Positions 55,807-63,953 are shown, numbered from the stretch's first letter. The stretch is DNA of 64,000 nucleotides from Desulfovibrio aminophilus DSM 12254 (GCF_000422565.1 NZ_AUMA01000007.1:246360-310359); one strand, 5' to 3'. Numbers and translations: made by a program. Notes: a model not told the origin generated them from the letters alone.

Positions 55807-56646
55807 ATGAACGAGCAAGTGCTGCGCCTGAACTATTCGCCCTGCCCCAACGACACCTTCATTTTTTACGGTCTGGCTTCCGGGTTGGTTCCCCTGCCCG
55901 GGTTCCGCCTGGATATCTCCCTGGCCGACGTGGAGGTGCTCAACGTCCGTGCCGCCCGAGGCGAGGCGGACGTCTGCAAGGTCTCCTTCGCGGCCGCCGC
56001 CGGGCTTCTGGATGATTGGCTCCTGCTGCGGGCCGGAGGGGCGATGGGGCGGGGCGTGGGGCCTTTGCTGGTGGCCCGGGAGGGCGTTGAGCCGCGCGAC
56101 TTGAACGGCAAGGCCGTGGCCATTCCGGGAAGCCGGACCACCGCCAACCTGCTTTTCGGTTTGTACTGCCGGGAACTCGGCCTGGAGCTGGAGAGGATGG
56201 AGATGGTCTTTGACCAGATCATGCCCGCCGTGGCCCGCGGCGAGGTGGCCGCCGGGGTGGTCATCCACGAAGGGCGTTTCACCTACGCGGAGCACGGCCT
56301 GTCGCGATTGGCCGACCTGGGGCGGTGGTGGGAGGAGCGGCGCGGTCTGCCCATTCCCCTAGGCGTCATCGCCGTGCGCCGCGCCCTGGGGCCGGGCACG
56401 GCCCGGCTGGTCCAGGACGCCATTCGTCGCAGTCTGGATCTGGCCCGGGGCGAGGCTGCCGGACTCCGGGAATATGTCCGAAGCCACGCCCAGGAGATGG
56501 ACGAAGCCGTGATCCGGCGGCACATTGAAACGTTCGTCACGGACTTCAGCCGGGACATCGGCGAGGAAGGGCGCCGGGCCGCCCTGGCGCTTCTGTCCGA
56601 GGCTCGGCCAGGGGCGCTGCCCGAGCCGGTGTTCTTGGGCGACTAG
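55807..56646 (+). CDS. mqnD: 1,4-dihydroxy-6-naphthoate synthase MqnD
   Basis: Converts cyclic dehypoxanthine futalosine to 1,4-dihydroxy-6-naphthoate in menaquinone synthesis. It is 279 residues with the diagnostic N-terminal SPCPNDTFIFYGL, then DVEVLNVRAARGEADVCKVS, VAIPGSRTTANLL and VIHEGRFTY. It is transcribed away from the tetR-mqnECA unit. Its stop overlaps the convergent transporter gene by four bases. Confidence 0.94.
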   Translation: MNEQVLRLNYSPCPNDTFIFYGLASGLVPLPGFRLDISLADVEVLNVRAARGEADVCKVSFAAAAGLLDDWLLLRAGGAMGRGVGPLLVAREGVEPRDLNGKAVAIPGSRTTANLLFGLYCRELGLELERMEMVFDQIMPAVARGEVAAGVVIHEGRFTYAEHGLSRLADLGRWWEERRGLPIPLGVIAVRRALGPGTARLVQDAIRRSLDLARGEAAGLREYVRSHAQEMDEAVIRRHIETFVTDFSRDIGEEGRRAALALLSEARPGALPEPVFLGD

Positions 56647-57533
56647 GCCTTGCGGCGGTCCTGGCTCAGGAACACGCCCGCGAGGACCAGCCCGGAGGCG
56701 GCGTACTGGGCGGGCGAGAGCTGTTCGTCCAGCATGGCCCAGCCGAGGAAGAGGGTGATGACTGGGATGAGGTTGATGAAGGCCGAGGCCTGGTTGGCCG
56801 GAACCTTGCTCATGCCGTAGTTGTAGAAGCCGTAGCCGCCTATGGTCACGAACATCCCCAGATAGAGGATCGCCGCCAAGCCCAGGGGTTCAAATTCGCC
56901 GATGGGCGGAGCCCAGGGGCCCAAGGCCAGGGGCAGGTAGAAGAGCGCGCCCACGAAGGCCTGCAAGGACGTGAGCACCCAAGGCGAGTAGCGTGCGGAG
57001 AGCGACTTGAGCGTGATCATGTAGCCCGTGGCGCAAACCATGGCCAGGAATTCCATGAAGTTGCCCAGGGCCGGGTTGGGCGACGAGAGCGTGGCCTGGC
57101 CCCCGGCCGAGAGCAGGATGGCCCCGGCGATGGCCACTCCGAAGCCGGCGAGAGTACGCCGCGAGATGTGCTCCTTGAGCACGAAGCGGGCGGCGACCGC
57201 CACCAGCAGGGGCAGCATGGCCGTGATCATGCCCGCCTGGGAGGCGTCGGTGTGCTTCAGGGCCATGGCCTCGAATATGAAATAGAAGCAAGGCTCGCAC
57301 ACGGCCATGAACAGCAGCGGCTTCCAGTCCCCCCGGCGGTAGGAGATTCCGGCGCGCAGTCCTTTCCAGGCCAGGGCGAAGCAGAGGCTGGCCACGGCCA
57401 TGCGGCCGAAGATGACCAGCATGGGGTCATAGTGGCGGAAGGCCACCTTCAGGGCCACGAAGGAACTGGCCCAGAGCGTCGAGGCGCTCACGAGGGCCAG
57501 CAGGGCGAGCAGGTCGCCCCGGGAACGGGTCAC
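56643..57533 (-). CDS. EamA/DMT-family membrane transporter
   Basis: An inner-membrane permease of about 296 residues with ten predicted helices arranged as two EamA repeats (first about residues 10-140, second about 150-290). The GTG at 57533 follows AAGGAG; the frame is open upstream to 57731, but that part is polar and lacks helices. Conserved features are the start LLALLALVSASTLWASSFVA, AVCEPCFYFIFEAMALKHTD and YNYGMSKVPANQASAFINLI. The substrate (metabolite or drug export) is not known. Confidence 0.9.
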   Translation of the reverse strand: MTRSRGDLLALLALVSASTLWASSFVALKVAFRHYDPMLVIFGRMAVASLCFALAWKGLRAGISYRRGDWKPLLFMAVCEPCFYFIFEAMALKHTDASQAGMITAMLPLLVAVAARFVLKEHISRRTLAGFGVAIAGAILLSAGGQATLSSPNPALGNFMEFLAMVCATGYMITLKSLSARYSPWVLTSLQAFVGALFYLPLALGPWAPPIGEFEPLGLAAILYLGMFVTIGGYGFYNYGMSKVPANQASAFINLIPVITLFLGWAMLDEQLSPAQYAASGLVLAGVFLSQDRRKA

Positions 57534-57614
57534 GGACAGCTCCTTGAGGCCGCTTGCGGCCGGGAATGAAGGCCTACCACCAAAGTCTGGGAAAGGAAAC
57601 ACGGTGGGCCAGTG

Positions 57615-57647
57615 AAAAGCACGGGGCGACCCGGAGGCCGCCCCGTG
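57615..57647 (-). terminator. Intrinsic terminator after the zinc-ribbon gene
   Basis: CACGGGGCG (57620-57628) pairs perfectly with CGCCCCGTG (57639-57647); on the minus strand the hairpin is followed by CTTTTC. It lies 23 bases past the stop and ahead of the EamA gene. Confidence 0.8.
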
Positions 57648-57669
57648 TACGATCCGGTCGGTCAGCTCT

Positions 57670-57936
57670 TCACGAGCGGCACAGGGCCACGAGATTGAAG
57701 GGCTTGTAGCCGTTGTCCGGGTTCTCCGCATAGCGGCAGCCCAGGTTGGAGTCGTCGCGTTTGTTGATGATTTCCTTGTCCGAGTTCTGGAAGTGCGGGC
57801 ACTGGTTGTTGTTGCAGACCACTATGATGCCCCAGCCTGAGCCCGGAGGGGCGACCCAGGGCTCCAGGGGTTTGTGGCAGTGCGGACAGGTGCGGTCCTC
57901 CAGTTCGGTGACGATGCCGGCGTATTCGAAGATCAC
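57670..57936 (-). CDS. Small zinc-ribbon-like protein
   Basis: An 88-residue protein with CPHC at C17 and C20 and a second pair in CNNNQCPHF (C41 and C46), the arrangement of a small zinc ribbon. The rest (EIINKRDDSNLGCRYAENPD) has two further cysteines. AAGGAG precedes the ATG and the gene has its own terminator. Similar orphan proteins occur in Desulfovibrio relatives by recall; the function is unknown. Confidence 0.75.
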   Translation of the reverse strand: MIFEYAGIVTELEDRTCPHCHKPLEPWVAPPGSGWGIIVVCNNNQCPHFQNSDKEIINKRDDSNLGCRYAENPDNGYKPFNLVALCRS

Positions 57937-57975
57937 GGGAATGCTCCTTGTCGTTGGGGGAAAATGGACTGTGTT

Positions 57976-58003
57976 GAAATAAGTCCCAGGCTCGCCGCGT
58001 CAA
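57976..58003 (-). promoter_or_regulatory. Putative promoter for the zinc-ribbon gene
   Basis: On the minus strand TTGACG (57998-58003) and TATTTC (57976-57981) are 16 bases apart. The -10 is a three-of-six match. Confidence 0.38.
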
Positions 58004-58010
58004 GGCCTGG

Positions 58011-58505
58011 TCAGACCCTGGAATCCAGATCGCGCAAGGCCCGGAACAGGGCGCGGAAGGCCTTGGGCGGAGCGTTCTTCTCGCGCTCCCGCCGGGCCTC
58101 GGCCGCCATGCGCGCAAGGCGTTCCACGTCGGCCGCGGGGTAGCTCGCGAGGATTTCCTCGGCGACACCGGGCAGGGCCTCCACCAGGCCGTCGCGCCAG
58201 CGTTCCAGACGCTGGAAGGCGCGGGAGTCGGCCAGCCGGTCCTGGTCCTTGATCTCCAGGGCCCGGCGGATGGGCTCGGGGTCGGCGTCGCGCATGAGCG
58301 AGCCGATGTATTGCAACTGACGGCGGCGCGCCTCGTGGCCCTTCATCTTCCGGGCCTCGAGGACGGCCCGGCGCAGGGTTTCGGGCATCTCCACGCGGGA
58401 CAGGGCCTCGGGGGAAAGTTCCACCAGCCGCGCGCCCGTATCCTGCAGGGCGGTCATCTCGCGCTTTTTCTGGGAGCGGCTCTTGGGGCGATCATCTGTG
58501 CTCAT
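58011..58505 (-). CDS. DarP/YjgA-family (DUF615) ribosome-associated protein
   Basis: In E. coli the relative DarP (YjgA) binds pre-50S particles and assists large-subunit maturation. The ATG at 58505 gives 164 residues (E. coli 183); a second ATG at 58514 adds three residues. Features are PKSRSQKKREMTALQDTGAR, EARKMKGHEARRRQLQYIGS (the family's most conserved block), LMRDADPEPIRRAL and WRDGLVEALPGVAEEIL. The upstream open frame is antisense to the AhbA-type gene. It is divergent from that gene. Confidence 0.88.
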   Translation of the reverse strand: MSTDDRPKSRSQKKREMTALQDTGARLVELSPEALSRVEMPETLRRAVLEARKMKGHEARRRQLQYIGSLMRDADPEPIRRALEIKDQDRLADSRAFQRLERWRDGLVEALPGVAEEILASYPAADVERLARMAAEARREREKNAPPKAFRALFRALRDLDSRV

Positions 58506-58551
58506 GGAGGGCATCCTAGCCCAGGCCGAGGTTTTGCGCAAAGCCCGCGCG

Positions 58552-58581
58552 TTGACAATTCCGGGCCGGGCGACGTACTGA
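58552..58581 (+). promoter_or_regulatory. Putative promoter for the AhbA-type gene and rpe
   Basis: A perfect TTGACA (58552-58557) is followed after 18 bases by the poor -10 TACTGA (58576-58581). Confidence 0.4.
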
Positions 58582-58604
58582 CCAAGGCGATCCCGGAGGT
58601 TTTC

Positions 58605-59057
58605 ATGGACGAACACGACAAGAGGATTCTCGACATCATCCAGTCCGACTTTCCCCTGGAATCCCGGCCCTACGGAGCCGTAGGCGAACGCCTGGGCCTG
58701 ACCGAGGCCGAGGTGCTGGCCCGGGTGCGGGCGCTTAGGCAGAGCGGCGTGATCCGCCGCACCGGGGCCAACTTCGACTCCCGCAGGCTGGGCTGGCGCT
58801 CCACGCTTTGCGCCGCCCGGGTGCCCGAGGATCAGTTGGAATCCTTCGTGTCCGAAGTCAACCGCCACCCCGGCGTGACCCACAACTATCTGCGGGAGCA
58901 TGAGTTCAACGTCTGGTTCGCCTACATCGGCCCCTCCTGGGAGAACGTGGAGTCCACCCTGGCCGGGATCACGGCCGCCACGGGCATCCCGATCCTCAAC
59001 CTGCCCGCCAGCCGCCTGTTCAAGATCAAGGTGGACTTCGCCATGGGCGAGGCGTAG
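58605..59057 (+). CDS. AhbA/NirD-type siroheme decarboxylase subunit (Lrp/AsnC fold)
   Basis: A 150-residue protein with an N-terminal helix-turn-helix-like part (about 1-60; DKRILDIIQSDFPLESRPYG) and an AsnC-type ligand domain. The segment THNYLREHEFNVWFAYI and the C-terminal ILNLPASRLFKIKVDF match the AhbA/NirD branch of siroheme decarboxylases. These enzymes remove the C12 and C18 acetate carboxyls in the siroheme route to heme used by sulfate reducers. Active AhbAB is a pair; the AhbB partner is not adjacent. GGAGG lies seven bases before the ATG. A DNA-binding regulator cannot be excluded by eye. It forms an operon with rpe. Confidence 0.82.
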   Translation: MDEHDKRILDIIQSDFPLESRPYGAVGERLGLTEAEVLARVRALRQSGVIRRTGANFDSRRLGWRSTLCAARVPEDQLESFVSEVNRHPGVTHNYLREHEFNVWFAYIGPSWENVESTLAGITAATGIPILNLPASRLFKIKVDFAMGEA

Positions 59058-59067
59058 GGGGACGGCC

Positions 59068-59730
59068 GTGTCGGATGTGATTCTCTCCCCCTCGCTCTTG
59101 TCTTCGGACTTCGCGCGCCTGGGCGACGAACTGGCCGCCCTGGAGGCCGCCGGAATCCGCTGGGCCCACCTGGATGTCATGGACGGCGCCTTCGTGCCGA
59201 ACATCACCTTCGGCCCGCCGGTGATCAAGGCCATGCGCAAGGGCTGCTCCCTGTTTTTCGACACCCACCTGATGATCGAGCGCCCGGAGCGCTACATCCA
59301 GGACTTCGTGGACGCCGGGGCGGACCTCATCTGCGTCCACGCCGAGGCCACCGTGCATCTGGAGCGGACTTGCGCCATGATCGCCAAGGCCGGGAAGAAG
59401 GCCGCCGTTGCCCTCAATCCCGCCACTCCGGCCGAGGCCGTGAAATATCTTCTGCCGCAGCTGGACATGGTCCTGGTCATGAGCGTGAACCCGGGCTTCG
59501 GGGGGCAGTCCTTCATTCCCTTCAGCCTGGACAAGATCCGTGAGCTGAAGCGTATGATCGCGGCCTGCGGGTCCCGCGCCCTGATCCAGGTGGACGGCGG
59601 CGTGACCCCGGAGAACTGCGCCGAGATCGTGGCCGCCGGGGCCGATGTGCTCGTCTCGGGTTCGGCCTTCTTCAACCACCCGCCTTACGGCGAACGGCAC
59701 AAGACCTTTCTGGCGGCCTGCGGCCGCTGA
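59068..59730 (+). CDS. rpe: Ribulose-phosphate 3-epimerase
   Basis: Interconverts ribulose-5-phosphate and xylulose-5-phosphate. It is a 220-residue TIM barrel from a GTG start ten bases after the AhbA-type gene. Active-site blocks are SPSLLSSDFARL, HLDVMDGAFVPNITFG, FDTHLMIERPERYI, VMSVNPGFGGQSFI and VDGGVTPENC, with the metal-binding histidines and aspartates. A bidirectional terminator follows. Confidence 0.97.
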   Translation: MSDVILSPSLLSSDFARLGDELAALEAAGIRWAHLDVMDGAFVPNITFGPPVIKAMRKGCSLFFDTHLMIERPERYIQDFVDAGADLICVHAEATVHLERTCAMIAKAGKKAAVALNPATPAEAVKYLLPQLDMVLVMSVNPGFGGQSFIPFSLDKIRELKRMIAACGSRALIQVDGGVTPENCAEIVAAGADVLVSGSAFFNHPPYGERHKTFLAACGR

Positions 59731-59743
59731 CCACGCCAAAGAA

Positions 59744-59773
59744 AAGGGGGCCCCGAGGCCCCCTTCGTTTTTT
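59744..59773 (+). terminator. Bidirectional terminator between rpe and the Mla-like operon
   Basis: AAGGGGGCC pairs perfectly with GGCCCCCTT around CCGA; a T-run follows on the plus strand (after CG) and a T-rich stretch on the minus strand. Confidence 0.85.
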
Positions 59774-59788
59774 CACGGTTCCGCTCGT

Positions 59789-60412
59789 CTAGCGCAACGC
59801 GGGCAGCGCCCTCAGGTCGTTCTCCAGGTCGCCGTAGATTCCGGCCACGGCCCGGCGCAATCCCTCCACCAGGTCGCGCGGCTCGCCGCCGGTCAGCGGT
59901 TCCTCGCGGCGGTAGTCCCGGGAAAAGACCACCGGGGTGTCGGGATCGCGCTCATCCAGGAGCAGGAACTGCATCTCGACCACGGCCTTGCCCGGCTTCA
60001 TCGAGTAGTCGCCGCAGAACACGGCCGCGTTGGTCTCCAGGGTCAGGTCCGGCCGCACCAGGGTGGCGGAATCCAGCACGTGGCCGAACACGCCGCTTTG
60101 AGCCAGCCATTGGCGCAGGTCCTGGCCGAGCATCTGGGACGGCGAGACGAAATAGAGGTTGTAGAAGTCCGAGGAGAAATCCGTGGGGCCGGTGCGGTAG
60201 ACCATCTCCCGGCCGTCGTAGCGCGGCGAGACCATGACCCGGCGCACGGCCAGCGTCGGCCCTCCGGCGCGCGGCGGTTTCGCCTCGCCGCGTTTCACCT
60301 GGAGGTCGAAATGGCGCTTTTCCACCGGCGGGTGCTTGAGCCCGCCCATGCAGCCGCCGAGGGCCGCGAGGAGGAGGGCGCAGAGGCCCAGGAGAAGGAC
60401 GCGTCTGTTCAT
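59789..60412 (-). CDS. ABC-transport auxiliary lipoprotein (PqiC/ABC_trans_aux type)
   Basis: A 207-residue envelope lipoprotein. The signal peptide (MNRRVLLLGLCALLLAALGG) ends in a lipobox with the lipidated cysteine at C21. The mature part (RRVMVSPRYDGREMVYRTGP, YFVSPSQMLGQDLRQWLAQS) resembles the auxiliary lipoprotein family associated with MCE/Mla and PqiABC systems. It is the last gene of the mlaE-mlaF-mlaD-like operon and overlaps mlaD by four bases. Confidence 0.86.
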   Translation of the reverse strand: MNRRVLLLGLCALLLAALGGCMGGLKHPPVEKRHFDLQVKRGEAKPPRAGGPTLAVRRVMVSPRYDGREMVYRTGPTDFSSDFYNLYFVSPSQMLGQDLRQWLAQSGVFGHVLDSATLVRPDLTLETNAAVFCGDYSMKPGKAVVEMQFLLLDERDPDTPVVFSRDYRREEPLTGGEPRDLVEGLRRAVAGIYGDLENDLRALPALR

Positions 60413-61560
60413 GGGTTCTCCGGGTTCACTTTGGCCGGCGGATCGCCGAAGATCATGCCCGAGGGATAGCGCTTGGCCTCGTTGGAGAGTTCCCGCAGGT
60501 TCTCCATCAGGCGCCGCGTGTCCTCGACGATGTCCTCGATATTGGTCTGCTGCCCGGCCACCAGGGCGTTCACCCGGCCCAGCAGGTCATGCAGCCTGGA
60601 GGCGGCCGCGCGCATGTCTCCGGCCGAGGCGTTGACGTTCTTGAGGGTCGTTCCCAGCCCGGCCAGGTTGGCCTTCATTTCGGGACTGGCCAGGGTCTTC
60701 TCGATCTGGCCGCTGGCGGCCTTGATGCTTTCGGAGGCCTCGCGCATGGAGGCGGCGATGACCAGCACGTCGTCCCCGGCCGAGGCCACGATGTGGTCCA
60801 CGCCCTTGGCCGCGTTGGCCGCGCTGGTGATCAGCGTGTCGAACTCGCGGCGGTTGAGCAGGTCGTTGACCCGGTCGATGGCCTTGCCCAGGTCCTCCAG
60901 GTTGGAGGCCAGGAGTTTTCCCACGCCCTGCTTGTCGCCGCCCTTCATGAACTGCGAGAGGCTGGCCGTGATGGTCTTCACGTCCGAGATGATGGCCTCC
61001 AGGTCCTGCTTGTTCAACGCGCCCAATGTGTCGCTGATGCGCGAGACGGCCTCCTCCACCTTGGAGAGGGTGCTCGGCGCGGAGGGGACATAGAGGTACT
61101 GCGGCTCCCAGTTGATTTCCAGGGGCGGGTTGGCTGCCGGGTCCAGGTAATCGATGCCCAGGTAGAGCTGGCCCGTGAGGCCCTGGGAGACCGGACGCAT
61201 GCGCATGCCCCGCTCGATCTCGGACTTGATGCCGTGGGCCAGTTCCTCGTCGGGTATATTGTGGAAATAGCGGGCCTCGACCTCGCATTCCACGAGAACG
61301 TAACGGTACTTGCCGCTGAAGAAGCCGGAGTACTTGTCGGCCACGAAGCCGATGGCGCTCACCCGGCCCACCTGCACGCCCCGGTACTTGACCGGAGAAC
61401 CGACTTCCAGGCCGTTGACCGACTCGTTGATGTAGGTTTCCAGGTGATAGATCTTCTTGAAGAACCGCCCCGCGCCCAGGACCACCACCATGAGCACGAA
61501 CAGGGCGCTGCCCGTGATGAGGAAGAGTCCGAGCTTGAAGGTGTTGGGCCGTGTGCTCAT
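60409..61560 (-). CDS. mlaD: MCE-domain (MlaD-like) lipid-transfer protein
   Basis: Periplasmic substrate-binding part of a phospholipid-trafficking ABC transporter. The 383 residues start with a single membrane anchor (about 8-30), then the MCE domain at about 38-120 (VNGLEVGSPVKYRGVQVGRV, LTGQLYLGIDYL) and a long helical C-terminus that may form the ring/barrel extension. It is longer than E. coli MlaD (183). It overlaps mlaF by four bases. Confidence 0.93.
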   Translation of the reverse strand: MSTRPNTFKLGLFLITGSALFVLMVVVLGAGRFFKKIYHLETYINESVNGLEVGSPVKYRGVQVGRVSAIGFVADKYSGFFSGKYRYVLVECEVEARYFHNIPDEELAHGIKSEIERGMRMRPVSQGLTGQLYLGIDYLDPAANPPLEINWEPQYLYVPSAPSTLSKVEEAVSRISDTLGALNKQDLEAIISDVKTITASLSQFMKGGDKQGVGKLLASNLEDLGKAIDRVNDLLNRREFDTLITSAANAAKGVDHIVASAGDDVLVIAASMREASESIKAASGQIEKTLASPEMKANLAGLGTTLKNVNASAGDMRAAASRLHDLLGRVNALVAGQQTNIEDIVEDTRRLMENLRELSNEAKRYPSGMIFGDPPAKVNPENP

Positions 61561-62351
61561 GAAGCCTCCGCGCCGGCCGTCTCGCGGTGGAAGAAGCGGC
61601 GCACCAGGGGGTTGTCCGAGGAATCCCGGAGATCGGCCGGGTTGCCCTGGGCCACGATGCCCTGGGCCGTCTTGTCCAGCATGATGGCCGTGTCCGCGAT
61701 GGCGAAGATGCTCGGCAGTTCGTGGGAGACGACCACGAAGGTCATGCCCAGGGAACGTGAGAGGCTCTGGATCAGTTCGTCGAGCCCGGCGGAGGTGATG
61801 GGGTCGAGTCCGGCCGAGGGCTCGTCCAGGAAGAGCACCTCGGGATCCAAAGCCATGGCCCGGGCGATGGCCGCGCGTTTCTGCATGCCGCCGGACAGTT
61901 CCGAGGGCAGGTGGTCGCGGAACTCCTCCAGGCCCACCAGGGAGAGTTTCATGCGGGCCACGAAGTCCCGCGCCGAGGGAGGCAGGTCCGTGAACTCCTC
62001 CAGGGGCAGACGCACGTTCTCCAGCAGGGTCATGGAGCCGAACAGGGCTCCGCCCTGATACATGACCCCGATCCGCCGCAGGATGGCCTCGCGGTCCGCG
62101 CCGCCTTCGATATCCATGCGCAGGGGCCGTTCCGACTCCGGAAAGTGGTAGGTCACGGTCCCGGCCGCCGGGCGGTAGAGCCCGATGAGGTGCTTGAGCA
62201 CGGTGCTTTTGCCGCAGCCCGATCCGCCCAGGATGACGAAGATCTCGCCCCGGCGCACGTCGAAGGAGACGTCGCGGACGATGACCCGTTCGCCGTAGGC
62301 GCAGGTCATGTCGCGTACGCTGATGACGATGTCCAGGGGATCGGCGGCCAC
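61557..62351 (-). CDS. mlaF: Mla-like ABC transporter ATP-binding protein
   Basis: The ATPase subunit, 264 residues from GTG 62351 with GAGGGA before it. Motifs are Walker A GGSGCGKST, Q-loop MYQGGALFG, signature LSGGMQKRAAIARAM, Walker B EVLFLDEPSAGLDP and switch His in VVVSHE. The longer open frame upstream is an out-of-frame shadow of mlaE. It lies between mlaE and mlaD. Confidence 0.95.
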   Translation of the reverse strand: MAADPLDIVISVRDMTCAYGERVIVRDVSFDVRRGEIFVILGGSGCGKSTVLKHLIGLYRPAAGTVTYHFPESERPLRMDIEGGADREAILRRIGVMYQGGALFGSMTLLENVRLPLEEFTDLPPSARDFVARMKLSLVGLEEFRDHLPSELSGGMQKRAAIARAMALDPEVLFLDEPSAGLDPITSAGLDELIQSLSRSLGMTFVVVSHELPSIFAIADTAIMLDKTAQGIVAQGNPADLRDSSDNPLVRRFFHRETAGAEAS

Positions 62352-62359
62352 GGCGTCCC

Positions 62360-63493
62360 TCAGATGCCCAGGTAGTAGAAGGCCACGGCGAAGATGCCGT
62401 CGGCCACGGCGATGAGAATGATGCCGGAAACCACCGCGCTGGTGGTCGACTGGCCCACGGCTCCGGCTCCCGCGCCGGTGGTCAGGCCGCGCTGGCAGCC
62501 CACTCCGGCCACCAGCAGGCTGAAGATCAGGCCCTTGAACAGCCCGCCGAGGAAATCGATCATGCCCAGGTTGGCGAAGACCCGCGAGGTGTAGGTGGCC
62601 AGGGGAAATTCCAGGGAGAGCATGACCACGGCCCCGCCCACGAGGCTGGCGAAATTGAAGAAAAGGATCATCAGCGGCATCATGGCCACGGCCGCCAGAA
62701 CTTTGGGCGCCACCAGGAAGCGCACGGGGTCCAGGCCCATGGTCACCAGGGCGTTGACCTCCTCGTTGACCTTCATGGTCCCGATCTCGGCGGCGAAGGA
62801 CGAGCCCGAGCGTCCGGCCAAGAGGATGGCCGTGACCAGCCCGCCCAGCTCCCGAAACATGACCAGCCCGAGCATGTTGGGCACGAAGATCTGGGCTCCG
62901 AAACGCTCCAGGCTCATGGCCGACTGGAAGGCCATGATCAGGCCCATGAGGAAACCGATGAGCAGGATGATGGGCAGGCTTTCGGCCCCGGCCCGCTCGC
63001 AGGTGAGCAGCATGTCCTGCCAGCGTACGCGGCGGGGGTGGCGCAGGGCGTAGCCCAGGGCCAGGGTGCATTCGCCCACGAAGGCGACCATCTGCTGAAG
63101 ATCGTCGAAGAAGCGCATCCCGGCCAGTCCGGCCCGGTCCACCAGTCCCGGCCTGGGGCGGGCCGGGCCCTCGTCCCGGCGCAAGCGGTCGGTGTCGAAG
63201 AGGTCCAGGAGCCGTTCGTAGCGCTCGGGCAGGCCGCGCAGCTCCAGGCCGCCGCCCTGGGCCTCCTTGTCCAGACGCAGGCGCAACAGCAGGGCGATGC
63301 CCGCGCCGTCCAGGGCCTTCACTCCGGAAAGGTCGGCCAGCACATGCCGCACGCCGGCCTGTCCCGCACGGGCGAGGATCTCGTTCCAGAGGCGGCCGAG
63401 GGCCTGGGCGTCCAGCCTGCCCGCGAACGACAGGGTCAGGCCGTCCGGGGCCTGGGGGGCGTAGTCGATGCGCAAGGCGGCTGGTTGGTTCAT
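62360..63493 (-). CDS. mlaE: Mla-like ABC permease with N-terminal STAS domain
   Basis: Inner-membrane permease of a lipid ABC transporter. The 377 residues begin with a STAS-like domain (about 5-100; LSFAGRLDAQALGRLWNEIL, LADLSGVKALDGAGIALLLR), the role played by separate MlaB in E. coli. The MlaE permease has about five to six helices (LIGFLMGLIMAFQSAMSLER, ELGGLVTAILLAGRSGSSFA). The ATG at 63493 is chosen by its Shine-Dalgarno; a GTG at 63529 would add 12 residues. It is the first gene of the operon. Confidence 0.93.
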   Translation of the reverse strand: MNQPAALRIDYAPQAPDGLTLSFAGRLDAQALGRLWNEILARAGQAGVRHVLADLSGVKALDGAGIALLLRLRLDKEAQGGGLELRGLPERYERLLDLFDTDRLRRDEGPARPRPGLVDRAGLAGMRFFDDLQQMVAFVGECTLALGYALRHPRRVRWQDMLLTCERAGAESLPIILLIGFLMGLIMAFQSAMSLERFGAQIFVPNMLGLVMFRELGGLVTAILLAGRSGSSFAAEIGTMKVNEEVNALVTMGLDPVRFLVAPKVLAAVAMMPLMILFFNFASLVGGAVVMLSLEFPLATYTSRVFANLGMIDFLGGLFKGLIFSLLVAGVGCQRGLTTGAGAGAVGQSTTSAVVSGIILIAVADGIFAVAFYYLGI

Positions 63494-63534
63494 GTGGGTC
63501 CATTCCTGGCGTGGATTGTCGCACGCCAACTTCT

Positions 63535-63564
63535 ATTATTATTGCATTCAAGGAGAAAAGGCAA
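63535..63564 (-). promoter_or_regulatory. Putative promoter of the mla-like operon
   Basis: On the minus strand TTGCCT (63559-63564) is followed after 17 bases by TAATAA or after 18 by AATAAT (63535-63540), in the AT-rich divergent spacer. Confidence 0.45.
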
Positions 63565-63577
63565 AACCGGAAGCCTC

Positions 63578-63607
63578 TTGACAAAAATGGGCGAACAGAA
63601 CGATATT
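63578..63607 (+). promoter_or_regulatory. Promoter of the Lrp/AsnC gene
   Basis: A perfect TTGACA (63578-63583) is followed after 18 bases by GATATT (63602-63607). AAGGAAC precedes the ATG at 63630. Confidence 0.55.
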
Positions 63608-63629
63608 CTCAAAACAGAAGGAACAAAGA

Positions 63630-63953
63630 ATGATCGACGGAATCGACAGGAATATTCTGATGATTCTTCAGGGAGACGGCCGTGTGTCCAACGCGGAGAT
63701 CGCCCGGCGCGTGGGCATGGCGCCCTCGGCCGTGCTCGAGCGCATCCGCAAGCTGGAGCGCAAGGGCGTGATTCAGGGCTACGAGGCCCTGCTCGATCCG
63801 AAGTCCCTTGGGCAGCGGCTCACGGCCTTCACCACGGTGCATGTCAGCGAGGCCGTTGGCTCCACCGAGGCCGGCGCCCAACTGGCCCAGGTGTCGGGCG
63901 TCCTCGAAGTCAGAAGTGGGTCCGGTTTTTGGACCACTCGGCGGCAAAACTAA
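63630..63953 (+). CDS. Lrp/AsnC-family transcriptional regulator, 3'-truncated
   Basis: A 107-residue remnant. Residues 1-60 are a normal AsnC winged helix (IDRNILMILQGDGRVSNAEI, VGMAPSAVLERIRKLERKGV), followed by the start of the ligand domain (LTAFTTVHVSEAVGSTEAG). After VSGVLEV at about residue 93 the sequence changes to an unrelated RSGSGFWTTRRQN and stops, whereas the family is normally about 150 residues. The junction coincides with the likely end of a mobile element. It may still bind DNA but lacks the effector domain. Confidence 0.8.
   Translation: MIDGIDRNILMILQGDGRVSNAEIARRVGMAPSAVLERIRKLERKGVIQGYEALLDPKSLGQRLTAFTTVHVSEAVGSTEAGAQLAQVSGVLEVRSGSGFWTTRRQN

Noticed and set aside
61557..63584. 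A 675-residue minus-strand frame that seems to fuse a permease with MlaF
   Set aside because: Only the ATPase part is real; the rest is a shadow of mlaE, which is in another frame.
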